Source: Algiphilus sp. (GTDB lineage Bacteria; Pseudomonadota; Gammaproteobacteria; Nevskiales; Nevskiaceae). From it: a stretch of DNA of 64,000 nucleotides. Below are positions 42,225 through 51,732 of the stretch, one piece after another; within the stretch, counting starts at the first letter, position 1; the number at the start of each line of letters is the position of its first letter. Location: positions 62,001 to 126,000 of the forward strand of contig NZ_JAGLEJ010000016.1 in assembly GCF_023145115.1 (NCBI RefSeq), read 5' to 3'. The notes below the pieces were generated by a model. It was not told the DNA's origin, made no database searches, and worked only from the letters and a program-made list of their open reading frames with translations. The translations under genes and the position numbers were made by a program.

Positions 42225-43222
42225 CCGCCGTGCCGCCGCGCCGCCGCGAGCCCGATTTCCGCAGCCTGGAACAGGCCGCGGAGTGGTTCGCGCTGCTGCG
42301 CTCCGGTGCCGCCACCGCGCGCGACGAGGCGGGGTGGCGGCAGTGGCTGGAGCGCTCGACCGCGCATCGCACGGCCTGGGCCTATGTCGAATCCGTCAGC
42401 CAGCGGTTCGCGCAGCTGCAGGACAGCGCCGGCTCGGATGCGGCGGCGAGCGCGCTGGCCGCCGGCCGCGAGCACCGCGGGAGCCGCCGCCGGGCGCTGA
42501 AGACGCTGGCCGGTCTGGGGGCGATCGCCCCGCTCGGCTGGATGGCCTGGTCGCACACGCCGCTCGGCACGGCGGCGCGCAGCCGCTTCGCCGATCACCG
42601 CACGGCAGTGGGCGAAACCCGCTCGGTGACGCTGGCCGACGGCACACGCGTCTGGCTCGACAGCGCCAGCGCCATCTCGGTCCACTACGACACCGGGCGC
42701 CGGCACGTCGATCTCGTCGCCGGCGGGATACTGGTCGAAACGGCGCCGGACCGCGCCGACCGCCCCTTCGTGGTGGCGAGCGATCACGGCCGGCTGCGGC
42801 CGCTCGGCACCCGTTTCAGCGCCCGCCGGCAGGCCGACCACACCGAAGCCGCGGTCTACGTAGGGGCGGTGGCACTGCAACCCGGGCGCACCGACGGCCC
42901 CACCGTGCTGAAAGCGGGCGATGGTGTCCGCTTCGATGCCGGAGGCGTCACGGCGCGCTTCGCGGTCACCGACGACCACGCGGCCTGGACGCGCGGCGTG
43001 CTGGTCGCGGACCACATGCCGCTGGGCGAGGTGGTCGCAGCCATCGGGCGCTACCGGCACGGATACCTCGGTGTCGATCCGGCGGTCGCAACGCTCGCCG
43101 TCATGGGCGTGTACCGACTCGACGACCCCGGGCACGCGCTGGCGATGCTCGCGGAGGCATTGCCGGTGCGCATCCACTGCCCGCTGCCGTGGTGGACCAC
43201 GGTGGTGGCGGACAAGCGCTGA
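42221..43222 (+). CDS. FecR/HasS-type anti-sigma protein
   Basis: A 333-residue protein. The cytoplasmic part has FRSLEQAAEWFALLRSGAATARDEAGWRQWLERS; one membrane segment follows (LKTLAGLGAIAPLGWMAW). The periplasmic FecR domain contains GETRSVTLADGTRVWLDSASAI and RLRPLGTRFSAR, and the end has LGEVVAAIGRYRHGYLGVDP, an STN-like segment. GTG start overlapping the sigma stop. It links the HasR-type receptor 97 bases downstream to the sigma factor. Confidence 0.9.
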   Translation: MTAVPPRRREPDFRSLEQAAEWFALLRSGAATARDEAGWRQWLERSTAHRTAWAYVESVSQRFAQLQDSAGSDAAASALAAGREHRGSRRRALKTLAGLGAIAPLGWMAWSHTPLGTAARSRFADHRTAVGETRSVTLADGTRVWLDSASAISVHYDTGRRHVDLVAGGILVETAPDRADRPFVVASDHGRLRPLGTRFSARRQADHTEAAVYVGAVALQPGRTDGPTVLKAGDGVRFDAGGVTARFAVTDDHAAWTRGVLVADHMPLGEVVAAIGRYRHGYLGVDPAVATLAVMGVYRLDDPGHALAMLAEALPVRIHCPLPWWTTVVADKR

Positions 43223-43319
43223 CCCGGGCGAACGGGACGCCCGGCGCGGTTCCCCTTTCGGGCGCCTCGTTCGATTCCCTGATGAAAGCACCGCCACGCA
43301 TCATCAGGGAGTCGCACAC

Positions 43320-45548
43320 ATGACCATTTCCAACCGCCCGGCGCGCACCCGCGCACCGATCCTCGCGCTCGCCCTCGCCGCCGGCAGCGCCGGCCTGATG
43401 GCCGCGATGGCGCCGCTGTCCGCCGTGCACGCCCAGGCGGCCACCACCGAGGCGCGGCGCTTCGACATTCCGGCCGGCCCGCTGACCGCGGCGCTGAACC
43501 GCTTCGCGGTGGCCGCCGATCTCGCGCTGAGCGGCAACGGCGCGCTCACCGACGGCAAGTCGAGCCCGGGCCTGCAGGGCCGCTTCACGGTCGGCGAGGG
43601 CCTCGAACGCCTGCTCGACGGCACCGGGCTCGGCTACCGGCTGACCGACGGCGGCGTCGTCATCACCGAAGGCGGCGACAGCGCCACCCTGGCGCCGATC
43701 GAGATCGAGGGCGCTGCCGCCTACGACGAGAACGCCGGTGCCGCCGACCGCGCCGGGAGCATCACGATCACGCCCGCCGAGCTCGAGCGGCGCAATCCGG
43801 CCACCGTCAAGCAGGTCTTCGCCGGCGAGGCCGGCGTCTCCGTGGGTGGCGCCATCCCGCTGTCGCAGAAGGTCTACGTCAACGGCGTCGAGGAGACCCA
43901 GCTCGCGGTCAGCATCGACGGTGCGCGCCAGAACAACAAGGTCTTCCACCACGCCGGTACCAACATCATCGACCCGAGCCTGCTCAAGCTGGCGCGCGTC
44001 GATCCCGGCGTGGCGCCGGCCGATGCCGGCCCGGGCGCGCTCGGCGGTTCGATCGCCTACGAGACCGTCGATGTCGACGACGTGCTGTCCGAGGGGCGAC
44101 GCGCCGGCGGCTTCGCCAGCGCCGCCTTCGACAGCAACAGCGGCCGCCTCGGCACCGGCGTGGCCGCCTACGGCCGAGCCGGCGATTTCGAGGGGCTGGG
44201 CTACCTCAACCGCGTCAGCGGGGATGACTACGAGGACGGCGACGGCTCCGAAGTGCCCGGCACCGAGTCCGACATGCTGAGCTATCTGCTGAAGTCCGGT
44301 TACCAGCGGGACGGGCACCGCATAGAGCTCTCCGCGGAGCGCGTGCTGGACGACGCCAACCGGCCGTTCCGCGCCAACATCGGCGACCTCATCGGGCGCG
44401 AGGATCCGGATGTGCGCCGCTACGAGCTCGAGCGGCAGAACTTCACGCTCGGCTACAGCACGGTGGACGCGGGTGGGTTGTGGGATCCGGAAGCCGTGCT
44501 CGGCTTCGGGCGCACGCGCATCGACGTGCCCGAACCCTTCGGCAGCATCGGTGAGACCTCCAGCGTCTCCGGCAACCTGCGCAACCGCTTCCATTTCGGG
44601 CTCGGCACGCTGACCGCCGGCGTCGACTTCTTCGCCGACGAGGCCAGCTACCGCGACCCGGCGACCGCGGAGCTGCGCGAGGAAGCCGACAACGTCGGCG
44701 TGTTCGCACAGGCGCGACTGAATCCACTGGCGCGACTGGCGGTGTCGCTGGGCGCGCGCTTCGACCGCGAGCGGTTCACCGGCGTCGACGGCAGCGGAAT
44801 CGACAACGACGGCGTCAGCGGCAACATCGCCGCCACCATCCAGGCGACCGACTGGCTTGCCCTCAACGCCGGCTATTCAGATGTCTTCGGCGGCGTGCGG
44901 CTGGCCGAGAACTACATCCTCAATCCGGAGTGGGAGTACGGCGACATCGACGGCGTGCGCGCGGCGAGCTACCGGGCCGGGTTCGAGGCGAAGGCGGGCG
45001 GCTTCTCCCTGGAGGGCGGCATCTTCGAGAGCGACTTCACCGATGCGCGCGACGAATCCTACAGCGAGGGACCGACACTCACCACCGACTTCAAGTCCGA
45101 GGGCTACCGTCTGGCGACCGGCTACCAGTGGGGCCCGGGCTTCGCGCGACTGAGCTATGCCGACACCGAGGTCACCCTCAACGGCCTCCCGGCGGACTCC
45201 TATTCCTCGCAGTACCTGGGGACACCACTCGGCCGCATCATCGCGCTGGAAGTCGGTCACCAGTTCGCGACGCTGCCGCTGACCCTGGGCGGCACGGTCG
45301 ACGCCGCGCTCGAGAACACCGACCCCGTCGACGCCGGCGGACAGGCGCTGGAGGCCTACGAGGTGCTGAACGTCTACGCCGAGTACCGCGCCGCGCTGGC
45401 GCAGTCCCTGGTGCTGCGCGTCGAGGCCAACAATGTCTTCGACGAGGCCTACGCCGACCGCGCCACCTACGGCCAGGAGTTCGACACCGTTCGCCCGCTG
45501 GCCGAGCCCGGCCGCTCCTTCCTGCTGATGGCAAAGCTGACCTTCTGA
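43320..45548 (+). CDS. hasR: TonB-dependent heme/hemophore receptor, HasR-like, with STN domain
   Basis: A 742-residue receptor. After the signal peptide lies an STN domain (about residues 47-120: RFDIPAGPLTAALNRFAVAA, then LERLLDGTGLGYRL). The plug has SQKVYVNGVEETQLAVSIDG, ARQNNKVFHHAGTNIIDPSLL and GPGALGGSIAYETV, which are hallmarks of HasR/hemoglobin-receptor plugs. The barrel ends SFLLMAKLTF. AGGGAG is nine bases before the ATG. No hemophore (HasA) gene is present, so the ligand may be free heme, a host heme protein or a hemophore made elsewhere. Confidence 0.87.
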   Translation: MTISNRPARTRAPILALALAAGSAGLMAAMAPLSAVHAQAATTEARRFDIPAGPLTAALNRFAVAADLALSGNGALTDGKSSPGLQGRFTVGEGLERLLDGTGLGYRLTDGGVVITEGGDSATLAPIEIEGAAAYDENAGAADRAGSITITPAELERRNPATVKQVFAGEAGVSVGGAIPLSQKVYVNGVEETQLAVSIDGARQNNKVFHHAGTNIIDPSLLKLARVDPGVAPADAGPGALGGSIAYETVDVDDVLSEGRRAGGFASAAFDSNSGRLGTGVAAYGRAGDFEGLGYLNRVSGDDYEDGDGSEVPGTESDMLSYLLKSGYQRDGHRIELSAERVLDDANRPFRANIGDLIGREDPDVRRYELERQNFTLGYSTVDAGGLWDPEAVLGFGRTRIDVPEPFGSIGETSSVSGNLRNRFHFGLGTLTAGVDFFADEASYRDPATAELREEADNVGVFAQARLNPLARLAVSLGARFDRERFTGVDGSGIDNDGVSGNIAATIQATDWLALNAGYSDVFGGVRLAENYILNPEWEYGDIDGVRAASYRAGFEAKAGGFSLEGGIFESDFTDARDESYSEGPTLTTDFKSEGYRLATGYQWGPGFARLSYADTEVTLNGLPADSYSSQYLGTPLGRIIALEVGHQFATLPLTLGGTVDAALENTDPVDAGGQALEAYEVLNVYAEYRAALAQSLVLRVEANNVFDEAYADRATYGQEFDTVRPLAEPGRSFLLMAKLTF

Positions 45549-45556
45549 GGAGACGC

Positions 45557-45593
45557 GCGGCGACGGCCGGGACACGACCCGCCCGGTCGCCGC
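45557..45593 (+). terminator. Hairpin after the HasR-like gene
   Basis: GCGGCGAC (45557-45564) pairs with GTCGCCGC (45586-45593), with inner GC pairing. No T-run, so strength is uncertain. Confidence 0.4.
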
Positions 45594-45677
45594 CGCGGGT
45601 CGGCGGGATGGCCCCCCGCCGGCCTGCTATGGTCGGGCCTCCGAATGCCGAGGCGACACCGGAGGAGGAGACCGGAC

Positions 45678-46871
45678 ATGGAAGCCGACGCCGACGACCT
45701 GCGCGCGCGCGTGCTGCGCTTCGTGGAGGAGGTCGTCTATCCGCGCGAGGCGGAGCTGGAAGCGGCCGACGACGCCACCCGCGACGCGCTGCTGCGGACC
45801 CTGTCCGAGCAGGCCCGTTCGGCGGGGCTGTGGGCGCTCGGGCACCCGCGCGAGCTGGGCGGCGGCGGGCTCTCCTTCATGGCGTACGTGCGCATCAACG
45901 AGGTCATCGGGCGTTCGTACTGGGCGATGCTGGCGCTGGGCACGGCGTCGCTGCAGGACAGCCTCATGGTGTGGCGCCACGGCACGCCGGCCTGGCACGA
46001 GCGCTATCTGCGTCCGATCGTGGCCGGCGAGTTCCTGCCCAGCTTCGCCATGACCGAGCCCGAGGTGTCGAGCTCGGACCCGACGCAGCTCGCCACCACC
46101 GCGCGCCTGGAGGACGGGCACTGGGTGGTGAACGGCCGCAAGTGGTTCACCACCGGCGCTGCGCAGGCGCGCTACACCACGGTGATGTGCCGCACGGAGG
46201 ACGCCGACGCACCACCGCACAGGGCGTTCAGCCTCATCATCGTTCCCACCGATGCGCCCGGCTACCGGATCGTGCGCGACCTTCCGGCGCTGGGCATTGC
46301 CGGCAATCACTACGAGATCGCGCTGGAGGACCTGCGCGTACCCGAGGATCATCTGCTGGGCCGGCGCGGCGCCGGTTTCGCCATCGCGCAGGAGCGGCTG
46401 GGTCCGGGGCGGATCTTCCACTGCATGCGCTGGCTGGGGCAGGCACAGCGCGCATTCGACCTGATGTGCCGGCGCCTGCATGCGCGCAGCGCCTTCGGCG
46501 AGGCGCTGGCCGAGAAGCAGCTCATGCAGGCGCACGTCTTCGAGAGCGCCGCCGAGATCCGCAGCGCCCGCGAGCTGACCCTGGCCGCCGCCCGCCGCAT
46601 GGACAGCGGCGACCAGGCGCGCGACGAGATCGCCGTCATCAAGGTGCTGGGCGCGCGCATGCTGCACAACGTCATCGACCGCGCCATCCAGGTCTACGGC
46701 GCCGCCGGCCTCACGCCCGACACGCCGCTGTCGGTGATGTACCGGCACGCGCGCGAAGCGCGCATCTACGACGGCCCCGACGAGGTGCACATGCAGTCGG
46801 TGGCGCGCCGGCTGCTCAAGGCCTATCGTGACGACGGCCCGGGCATCGACTTCGGCGCGGAGCCGGCATGA
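45678..46871 (+). CDS. Acyl-CoA dehydrogenase
   Basis: A 397-residue flavoprotein. SFAMTEPEVSSSDP is the family FAD/substrate motif, LEDGHWVVNGRKWFTTGA the next conserved block, and QVYGAAGLTPDTPLSVMYRHAREARIYDGPDEVHMQSVARR the C-terminal helix region. The usual catalytic Glu position reads DGPDEVH, as in the long-branched group rather than the YEGT-type short-chain enzymes. GGAGGAGGAG precedes the ATG by seven bases. It is followed by a kinase-like gene overlapping by four bases, so it may oxidise an acyl-CoA made from alkane breakdown or a specialised carboxylate. Confidence 0.93.
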   Translation: MEADADDLRARVLRFVEEVVYPREAELEAADDATRDALLRTLSEQARSAGLWALGHPRELGGGGLSFMAYVRINEVIGRSYWAMLALGTASLQDSLMVWRHGTPAWHERYLRPIVAGEFLPSFAMTEPEVSSSDPTQLATTARLEDGHWVVNGRKWFTTGAAQARYTTVMCRTEDADAPPHRAFSLIIVPTDAPGYRIVRDLPALGIAGNHYEIALEDLRVPEDHLLGRRGAGFAIAQERLGPGRIFHCMRWLGQAQRAFDLMCRRLHARSAFGEALAEKQLMQAHVFESAAEIRSARELTLAAARRMDSGDQARDEIAVIKVLGARMLHNVIDRAIQVYGAAGLTPDTPLSVMYRHAREARIYDGPDEVHMQSVARRLLKAYRDDGPGIDFGAEPA

Positions 46872-47866
46872 GCGTGGACGCCGCCGCCGAACGCGTGGCC
46901 GAAGCATGGCGCCGGCGCCACGGCGAAACGCTGACCGTTCACGCCGCGGAAGCGCTGTCGGCCGGCGCCGCGTCGACCAGCATCGCGCTCGATGTCGAGG
47001 CCGGCGGCGAGCAGCGCCAGCTCGTGCTGCAGCTCGCCGGCGCGGGCGCCGCAGAGGAATTTCCGGGCGCGCTCGACAAGGCGACTCAGGCGCGCGTGCA
47101 GGCGCTGGCCGCCGAGCGCGGCGTGCCCACGCCGGCCGTTCTGCTGACGCTCGACGCCGGCGACGGCCAGGGCGCCGGTTTCGTCACCGCCCGCGTCGAC
47201 GGCGAGACCCTCGGCGGTCGCATCGTGCACGGCAGTGCCTTCGCTCAGGCGCGCCAGCATCTGGCAGCGCAGTGTGCCGGGGCACTCGCGCGCGTCCACG
47301 CCCTCGATCCGGGCGCCTTCGACTTCCTGCCGCGGCTCGACGCGGGCGCACAGCTGGCCGAGCTGGCGCGGCTGCACCGGCCCTTCGGTGAAGCGCTGCC
47401 GGCATTCGAGGCCGCCATCGCATGGCTGGAGCGCGAGACGCCCGAACCGCAGGAACCACGGCTGGTGCACGGCGACTTCCGAACCGGCAACTTCCTCGTC
47501 GATGCCGACGGCCTGTCGGCGGTGCTGGACTGGGAGCTCGCCCATCTCGGCGATCCGGCCGAGGACATCGGCTGGCTGTGCATGCGCTCCTGGCGCTTCG
47601 GTCGCGATGACCTGCCGGCCGGCGGCTTCGCGGCCCGCGACGACTTCCTGGCGCGCTACGCCGCGCTCGGCGGCGCGCGCGTCGAACCGGAACGCGTGCG
47701 CTACTGGGAACTGCTGGCTGCGCTCAAGTGGGGCGTGGTCTGCCAGTCCTTCGGGTGGCAGTACGTACGGGGCCACACCATGGCGCTGGAACCAGCGATG
47801 ATCGGCCGGCGCGTGGCCGAGACCGAGCTGCACATCATCGATCTGCTGGAAGGACGCGGAGACTGA
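46868..47866 (+). CDS. Aminoglycoside phosphotransferase-family (APH) kinase-like protein
   Basis: A 332-residue protein of the APH/choline kinase fold. LVHGDFRTGNFLVDADGLSAVLDWELAHLGDPAEDIGWL contains the catalytic loop (HGDFRTGN) and the Mg-binding Asp (LDWE). Genes of this type next to acyl-CoA dehydrogenases are related to the kinase half of ACAD10/11, which phosphorylates 4-hydroxyacyl-CoAs before elimination. That is the best guess for function; antibiotic resistance is unlikely. The start overlaps the dehydrogenase stop (ATGA). Confidence 0.85.
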   Translation: MSVDAAAERVAEAWRRRHGETLTVHAAEALSAGAASTSIALDVEAGGEQRQLVLQLAGAGAAEEFPGALDKATQARVQALAAERGVPTPAVLLTLDAGDGQGAGFVTARVDGETLGGRIVHGSAFAQARQHLAAQCAGALARVHALDPGAFDFLPRLDAGAQLAELARLHRPFGEALPAFEAAIAWLERETPEPQEPRLVHGDFRTGNFLVDADGLSAVLDWELAHLGDPAEDIGWLCMRSWRFGRDDLPAGGFAARDDFLARYAALGGARVEPERVRYWELLAALKWGVVCQSFGWQYVRGHTMALEPAMIGRRVAETELHIIDLLEGRGD

Positions 47867-47867
47867 C

Positions 47868-48248
47868 ATGGCCGCCAACCGCCCCCACGCCGTCGAGCTG
47901 CTCGATGCCGGACGCGCCGCGCTGGCAGGGCTCGGCGAAGCCGGCCCCAAGCAGGCGCGCTACCAGCTCCGGCTGGCGCTGGGCGCCATTGACATCGTGC
48001 GCCGCGAGCTCCGCGACGGCGCCGAACTGGCCGAGCGCGAGCGCACCGCCCTCGCGACGCTGCTGCATCGCGATGCGGACACGGTCGCGGCACTGCGCGA
48101 AGCGCTCTGCGCGGCGCTGCGCGACGGAACCTTCCAGCCCGACGACCCGGCCGTGCTGGCCGCGCTGCGGGTCGCCGCCGAGTCGCACCTTGCCATCGAC
48201 AACCCCGATCTGGCGGCACTGCCGCCACGCGACCGGGCGCCTTCATGA
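47868..48248 (+). CDS. DUF6285 family protein
   Basis: A 126-residue all-helical, soluble protein. Segments such as RYQLRLALGAIDIVRRELRDG and VAAESHLAIDNPDL are typical of DUF6285, which is encoded behind acyl-CoA dehydrogenase and APH genes. It starts two bases after the kinase-like stop and completes the three-gene operon. No function is known. Confidence 0.72.
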   Translation: MAANRPHAVELLDAGRAALAGLGEAGPKQARYQLRLALGAIDIVRRELRDGAELAERERTALATLLHRDADTVAALREALCAALRDGTFQPDDPAVLAALRVAAESHLAIDNPDLAALPPRDRAPS

Positions 48249-48277
48249 AAAAGGGCCGGCCCCTCCCGGGACCGGCC
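48248..48277 (-). terminator. Intrinsic terminator of the beta-barrel gene
   Basis: On the minus strand GGCCGG and CCGGCC form a stem with further GC pairing, followed by five T residues. It lies 50 bases past the beta-barrel gene stop and may also stop the opposing DUF6285 transcript. Confidence 0.72.
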
Positions 48278-48326
48278 ACCACACTGTCTGCCTCCTCCGG
48301 TGACGCGATGGCGCGTCGACCGTCGA

Positions 48327-49148
48327 TCAGAACGACAGGCCGAGGCTCACGATGCCGGTGAGGAAATCGTCCTCCGGATTGCCGATGACATCCTCGGACG
48401 TCATGTAGTAGGTCGTGCCGAAGCCCAGGCTCCAGCTGCCATACGCTTCCGGGACGAAGGTCATCGGCACCGAGGCCGAGAGACCCACCGAGGAATAGGC
48501 GTAGCCGCCCTCGCCCTCGATGTAGTAGTCGTCCGAGACCATCGCGACCGCGACCGGCACCGAGAACGACACCGAGCCGACATCGAAGCCCGGGCCCACC
48601 GACAGCACGTATACCTGACCTTCCTCGGCACCGGCCTCGCTGCCCACGCGCATGTGCACGGTCAGACCCGGGTTGAGGGCGAAACCGCCGCCCCAGACGC
48701 CGGAATCATCCAGCCCCACGCTGAGGTCGAGGATGCGCTCGGCGGTGACGCCGCCGTAGTTCCATTCCTGGTAGGTCACGCCGAAGGAGGCGATGCCGGC
48801 GCCGTAGCCGATGCCGATGTAGGTATCGATCTCCTGGATGTTGCCGCCCACGGTGGCCGGGCCGTCGGAGTTATCGTTGACGTCGCCCCAGACGCCGAAA
48901 TTCCACGAGAAGCCGTTGGGCAGACTGGTGGCGATGTCGAACCACACGAAGGTCGTCGACTGCGAGCCGTAGAAGTCGCTGCCGCCGCCCCAGACGTCGG
49001 CACCGTACGAGACGAAGTGCGACGCGTAGTCGACCCCGAAGGATCCGCTGACCGCGCTGCCGGCCTCGTCCGCGATGGCCGGGCTGCTCGCGCCCCACAC
49101 GAGCGCGCCGGCGAGCGCCGGAAAGATGGCGTTTCTGAGTTGCTTCAT
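48327..49148 (-). CDS. Outer-membrane beta-barrel protein
   Basis: A 273-residue protein with a signal peptide (ALAGALVWGASSPAIA) and strongly amphipathic strands, ending in SLGLSF with the terminal Phe that marks outer-membrane barrels. It is rich in Gly, Tyr, Trp and acidic residues. It recalls the TorF/Gcw_chp group of putative porins but I cannot place it firmly. GGGAGC lies six bases before the ATG. No operon partner. Confidence 0.6.
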   Translation of the reverse strand: MKQLRNAIFPALAGALVWGASSPAIADEAGSAVSGSFGVDYASHFVSYGADVWGGGSDFYGSQSTTFVWFDIATSLPNGFSWNFGVWGDVNDNSDGPATVGGNIQEIDTYIGIGYGAGIASFGVTYQEWNYGGVTAERILDLSVGLDDSGVWGGGFALNPGLTVHMRVGSEAGAEEGQVYVLSVGPGFDVGSVSFSVPVAVAMVSDDYYIEGEGGYAYSSVGLSASVPMTFVPEAYGSWSLGFGTTYYMTSEDVIGNPEDDFLTGIVSLGLSF

Positions 49149-49345
49149 GGTTGCTCCCTGATGGTTCCGTCGAATGTGCGCCCCGCGGGTCCCCCTGACG
49201 CATTCCCCTTTCCTGGCGGGACGCAGGAAATGCGCGTCGGACGGATTCTTGGCGAGCGGGGTCACCCGGGGGCATACGTCAAATGACGTAAAGCCCGTGT
49301 GCACCGGGAGCGGTCGGCGGCCGCAGCCGCCATTGGAACGGGCGA

Positions 49346-50536
49346 TCAGCGCCCGGTATGCGTGACCCACATGTCGAGCGCCAGCAGCAGCGCGTGGGTC
49401 TGGTGCTGGGCGACGTCGATGCGCAACGCGGCGTTGCGGCGGCTGTTCTGCACGCCGCCGAGCGCGTGCGGATCATCGGCCGGCGCATCGGCCACGAAGG
49501 CATTGGCGAGATGGTGACCCACCTGCCAGCGGCTGAGGTTGCGGAGCCCCATGCGGATGACGCGGTCGAGCTTGTCGCGCCGCGGGTCGTCGTTGCGGCG
49601 GGCGACATCGAAGGCGCAGACCAGGCCCTCGAAGGCGTAGGCGGTGTTGCGGCGGCGCTCCAGGATGCGATGGGTATCGATCATCCACACCGCCAGCTCG
49701 AGCAGGCGGCCGCTCCAGAGCCCGGCGCGGTCGCGGCCGGCTCCGATGATCTCGTGCCAGCTCATCGAGGCCCACTGGTAGAAGCCCTTGGTGGTATCGG
49801 AGTCGGCGTCCTCGGCGCGGGCCACCCGCACGTTGGCGTCGTAGCCGGCCTCGGCGAGGGCATCGATCGCGGACCAGAGGTCGTCACAGCCGGCGTGGCG
49901 CGCGGCCTTGCACAGCGCGAGCAGCGCCTCGCCCTCCGAATACGGTGACGGTTCCCCGATACCTTCGCCGGTGTGCGCGTCGAAGATGTCGGGAATGCGC
50001 CCATTGGCGTCGCGCAATCGCAGGATCTGCGCGATGCAGCCGTGCACGGTCCCCAGCCAGTCCGCCCGGGCATCGGCATCGCCGTCATCGGTGCGCAGCA
50101 GCTCGATGTGGGCGAGCGCGATCAGCGCCAGCGTGCCGAGCCGCGCCACGCCGTCGCCCGGATAGAGCGGCCATCGCCGTCCCTGTTCGTCGACGCGCTC
50201 GCCGGCGCGCCAGAAGTCGAGCGCACGCAGCAGCGCCGCGCGGGTCTGGGCGCCGGGATGCGCCCGGTGCAGCAGGGCGAGGCCCCAGGTCGCGCCGGCC
50301 TGGCGCACCTGGTTGTCCTCGTCGGTATACAGGCGCGAGCGCCAGTCGTACTCGTAGACGAAGTTGCCGCGGCGCCGCTGGCTCGCCAGCATGAACTGCC
50401 GGCCGAGCACCACGCCCGTGTCGAGGTCGAAGCGCGACACCGGCTTGCCGCGCCAGCGCGTCTCGCCCGTCCACCAGTTGTCGGGGCGTCGGTCCCGCGT
50501 TCCGCCCGCGGCTCGTGCTCGGCTCACTTCCCGCAT
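49346..50536 (-). CDS. Uncharacterised alpha-helical toroid-like protein
   Basis: A 396-residue protein without signal peptide. Repeated helix pairs (WGLALLHRAHPGAQTRAALL; LALIALAHIELLR; YSEGEALLALCKAARHAG; HILERRRNTAYAFEGLVCAF) suggest an alpha/alpha barrel as in GH88-like or AGE-type enzymes. Trp and Asp/Glu near FYQWASMSWHEIIG could line a pocket. I do not recognise the family. The start at 50536 is the nearest ATG, though its GGGAG abuts it; the true start could be slightly upstream. Divergent from the AraC gene at 50600. Confidence 0.5.
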   Translation of the reverse strand: MREVSRARAAGGTRDRRPDNWWTGETRWRGKPVSRFDLDTGVVLGRQFMLASQRRRGNFVYEYDWRSRLYTDEDNQVRQAGATWGLALLHRAHPGAQTRAALLRALDFWRAGERVDEQGRRWPLYPGDGVARLGTLALIALAHIELLRTDDGDADARADWLGTVHGCIAQILRLRDANGRIPDIFDAHTGEGIGEPSPYSEGEALLALCKAARHAGCDDLWSAIDALAEAGYDANVRVARAEDADSDTTKGFYQWASMSWHEIIGAGRDRAGLWSGRLLELAVWMIDTHRILERRRNTAYAFEGLVCAFDVARRNDDPRRDKLDRVIRMGLRNLSRWQVGHHLANAFVADAPADDPHALGGVQNSRRNAALRIDVAQHQTHALLLALDMWVTHTGR

Positions 50537-50599
50537 CTCCCTGTGCTGATCGCCGTGCGCGCTCCGGTCGCGGGGGCGGGCACGTGCATACTGCCGACT

Positions 50600-51631
50600 A
50601 TGGTGCCCGAAGCATCGCCGAGCGATCCGATCCCCTTCATCACGCTGCCCAACTGGGTCAAGGCGGCGACGCGCTGCGGCTTCAACATCCAGCCCATCTT
50701 CGACGAGCTGGGCATCACCACCGATCTGCTGCATCTGGAGACCGCCACCATCGAGCGGACCGTGATGGAGGCGCTCATGGCGCGCTGCGTGGCGAGCGCG
50801 CGCGATCAGCACTTTCCCTTCGCGCTGGGCGAGACCTTCGCCTTCGACTATCTGCCCGATCTCGAGGCCTTCCTCACCACCAGTCCAACCCTGCGCGAAG
50901 CCACCGGGATCTTCGACTGGGTGCGCGAGCTCATCAATCCCATGCTGACGGTGACGCTGCACGAGCACGGCGATACCGCGGTGCTGGCACTGCGCTTCGC
51001 CGACCCGTCCGCCGACCCGCCGACGCGGCCCTGGCTGAGCGAGGCCATGTTCGCGTCCATCCTGAAGTTCGGCCGCATGCTGGTTGGTGACGACGCGCCC
51101 TTCACGGTGCTGCGCTTCCGGCACCCGCCGCCGCCGCACGCCGCCGCCTACCAGCCCTTCTTCCGGGTGCCGGTGCGCTTCAACGAGGCGCAGCACGCGC
51201 TGGAATATCCGCGCCGGTTGCTCGACCTCCCGCTGTCGGGCGGCTATCCGGCGCTGCACGAGCAGGCGCGCCAGCGCATCGAGCGCCGCGCCCGGGCGGT
51301 GCCACGACGCAGCGGCGTGGTGGCCGAAATCGAGCGCGCGCTCGCCCACCGCCCGGCGCTGCTCGGCGCCGGCGTCGACGCCGTGGCCGAGGAGATCGGG
51401 CTGCATCCGCGCACCCTGCAGCGCCGCCTGACCGACGCCGGAACGCGCTTCGGGGCGGTGCAGGCGCAGGCGCGCCGGCAGCTGGCCGAGCGCTATCTCG
51501 CCGACGCGACGCTCGACATCGAGACCATCAGCGAGCGGCTCGGCTTCTCGGACCGGCGCAGCTTCACGCGCGCGTTCACCCGCTGGACCGGCGAAACGCC
51601 CAGCGCCTGGCGCGCCCGCGGCGGCGATTGA
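50600..51631 (+). CDS. AraC-family regulator with arabinose-binding-type sensor domain
   Basis: A 343-residue regulator. The N-terminal sensor (about 20-200) has WVKAATRCGFNIQPIFDELG and RCVASARDQHFPFALGE, matching the Arabinose_bd (PF12625) type. The C-terminal double helix-turn-helix (about 255-338) includes DAVAEEIGLHPRTLQRRLTDAG and ISERLGFSDRRSFTRAFTRWTG. Such regulators often control catabolic genes. It is upstream of a diiron-type hydrolase (102 bases away) and divergent from the helical protein at 49346; both are candidate targets. Confidence 0.9.
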   Translation: MVPEASPSDPIPFITLPNWVKAATRCGFNIQPIFDELGITTDLLHLETATIERTVMEALMARCVASARDQHFPFALGETFAFDYLPDLEAFLTTSPTLREATGIFDWVRELINPMLTVTLHEHGDTAVLALRFADPSADPPTRPWLSEAMFASILKFGRMLVGDDAPFTVLRFRHPPPPHAAAYQPFFRVPVRFNEAQHALEYPRRLLDLPLSGGYPALHEQARQRIERRARAVPRRSGVVAEIERALAHRPALLGAGVDAVAEEIGLHPRTLQRRLTDAGTRFGAVQAQARRQLAERYLADATLDIETISERLGFSDRRSFTRAFTRWTGETPSAWRARGGD

Positions 51632-51732
51632 CGCGGGCTGTCGCGAATGGTTCCCTGCCGTCGCGGGCGGTCATAGCGCCCGCCCCCGGCGCTGCCTAGA
51701 GTGCCAGGCGTACCAAGCTGCTGGAGACCGGC

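Noticed and set aside
46868..47866. Aminoglycoside resistance gene
   Set aside because: It has the APH fold, but operon context with an acyl-CoA dehydrogenase and DUF6285 points to a metabolic kinase.
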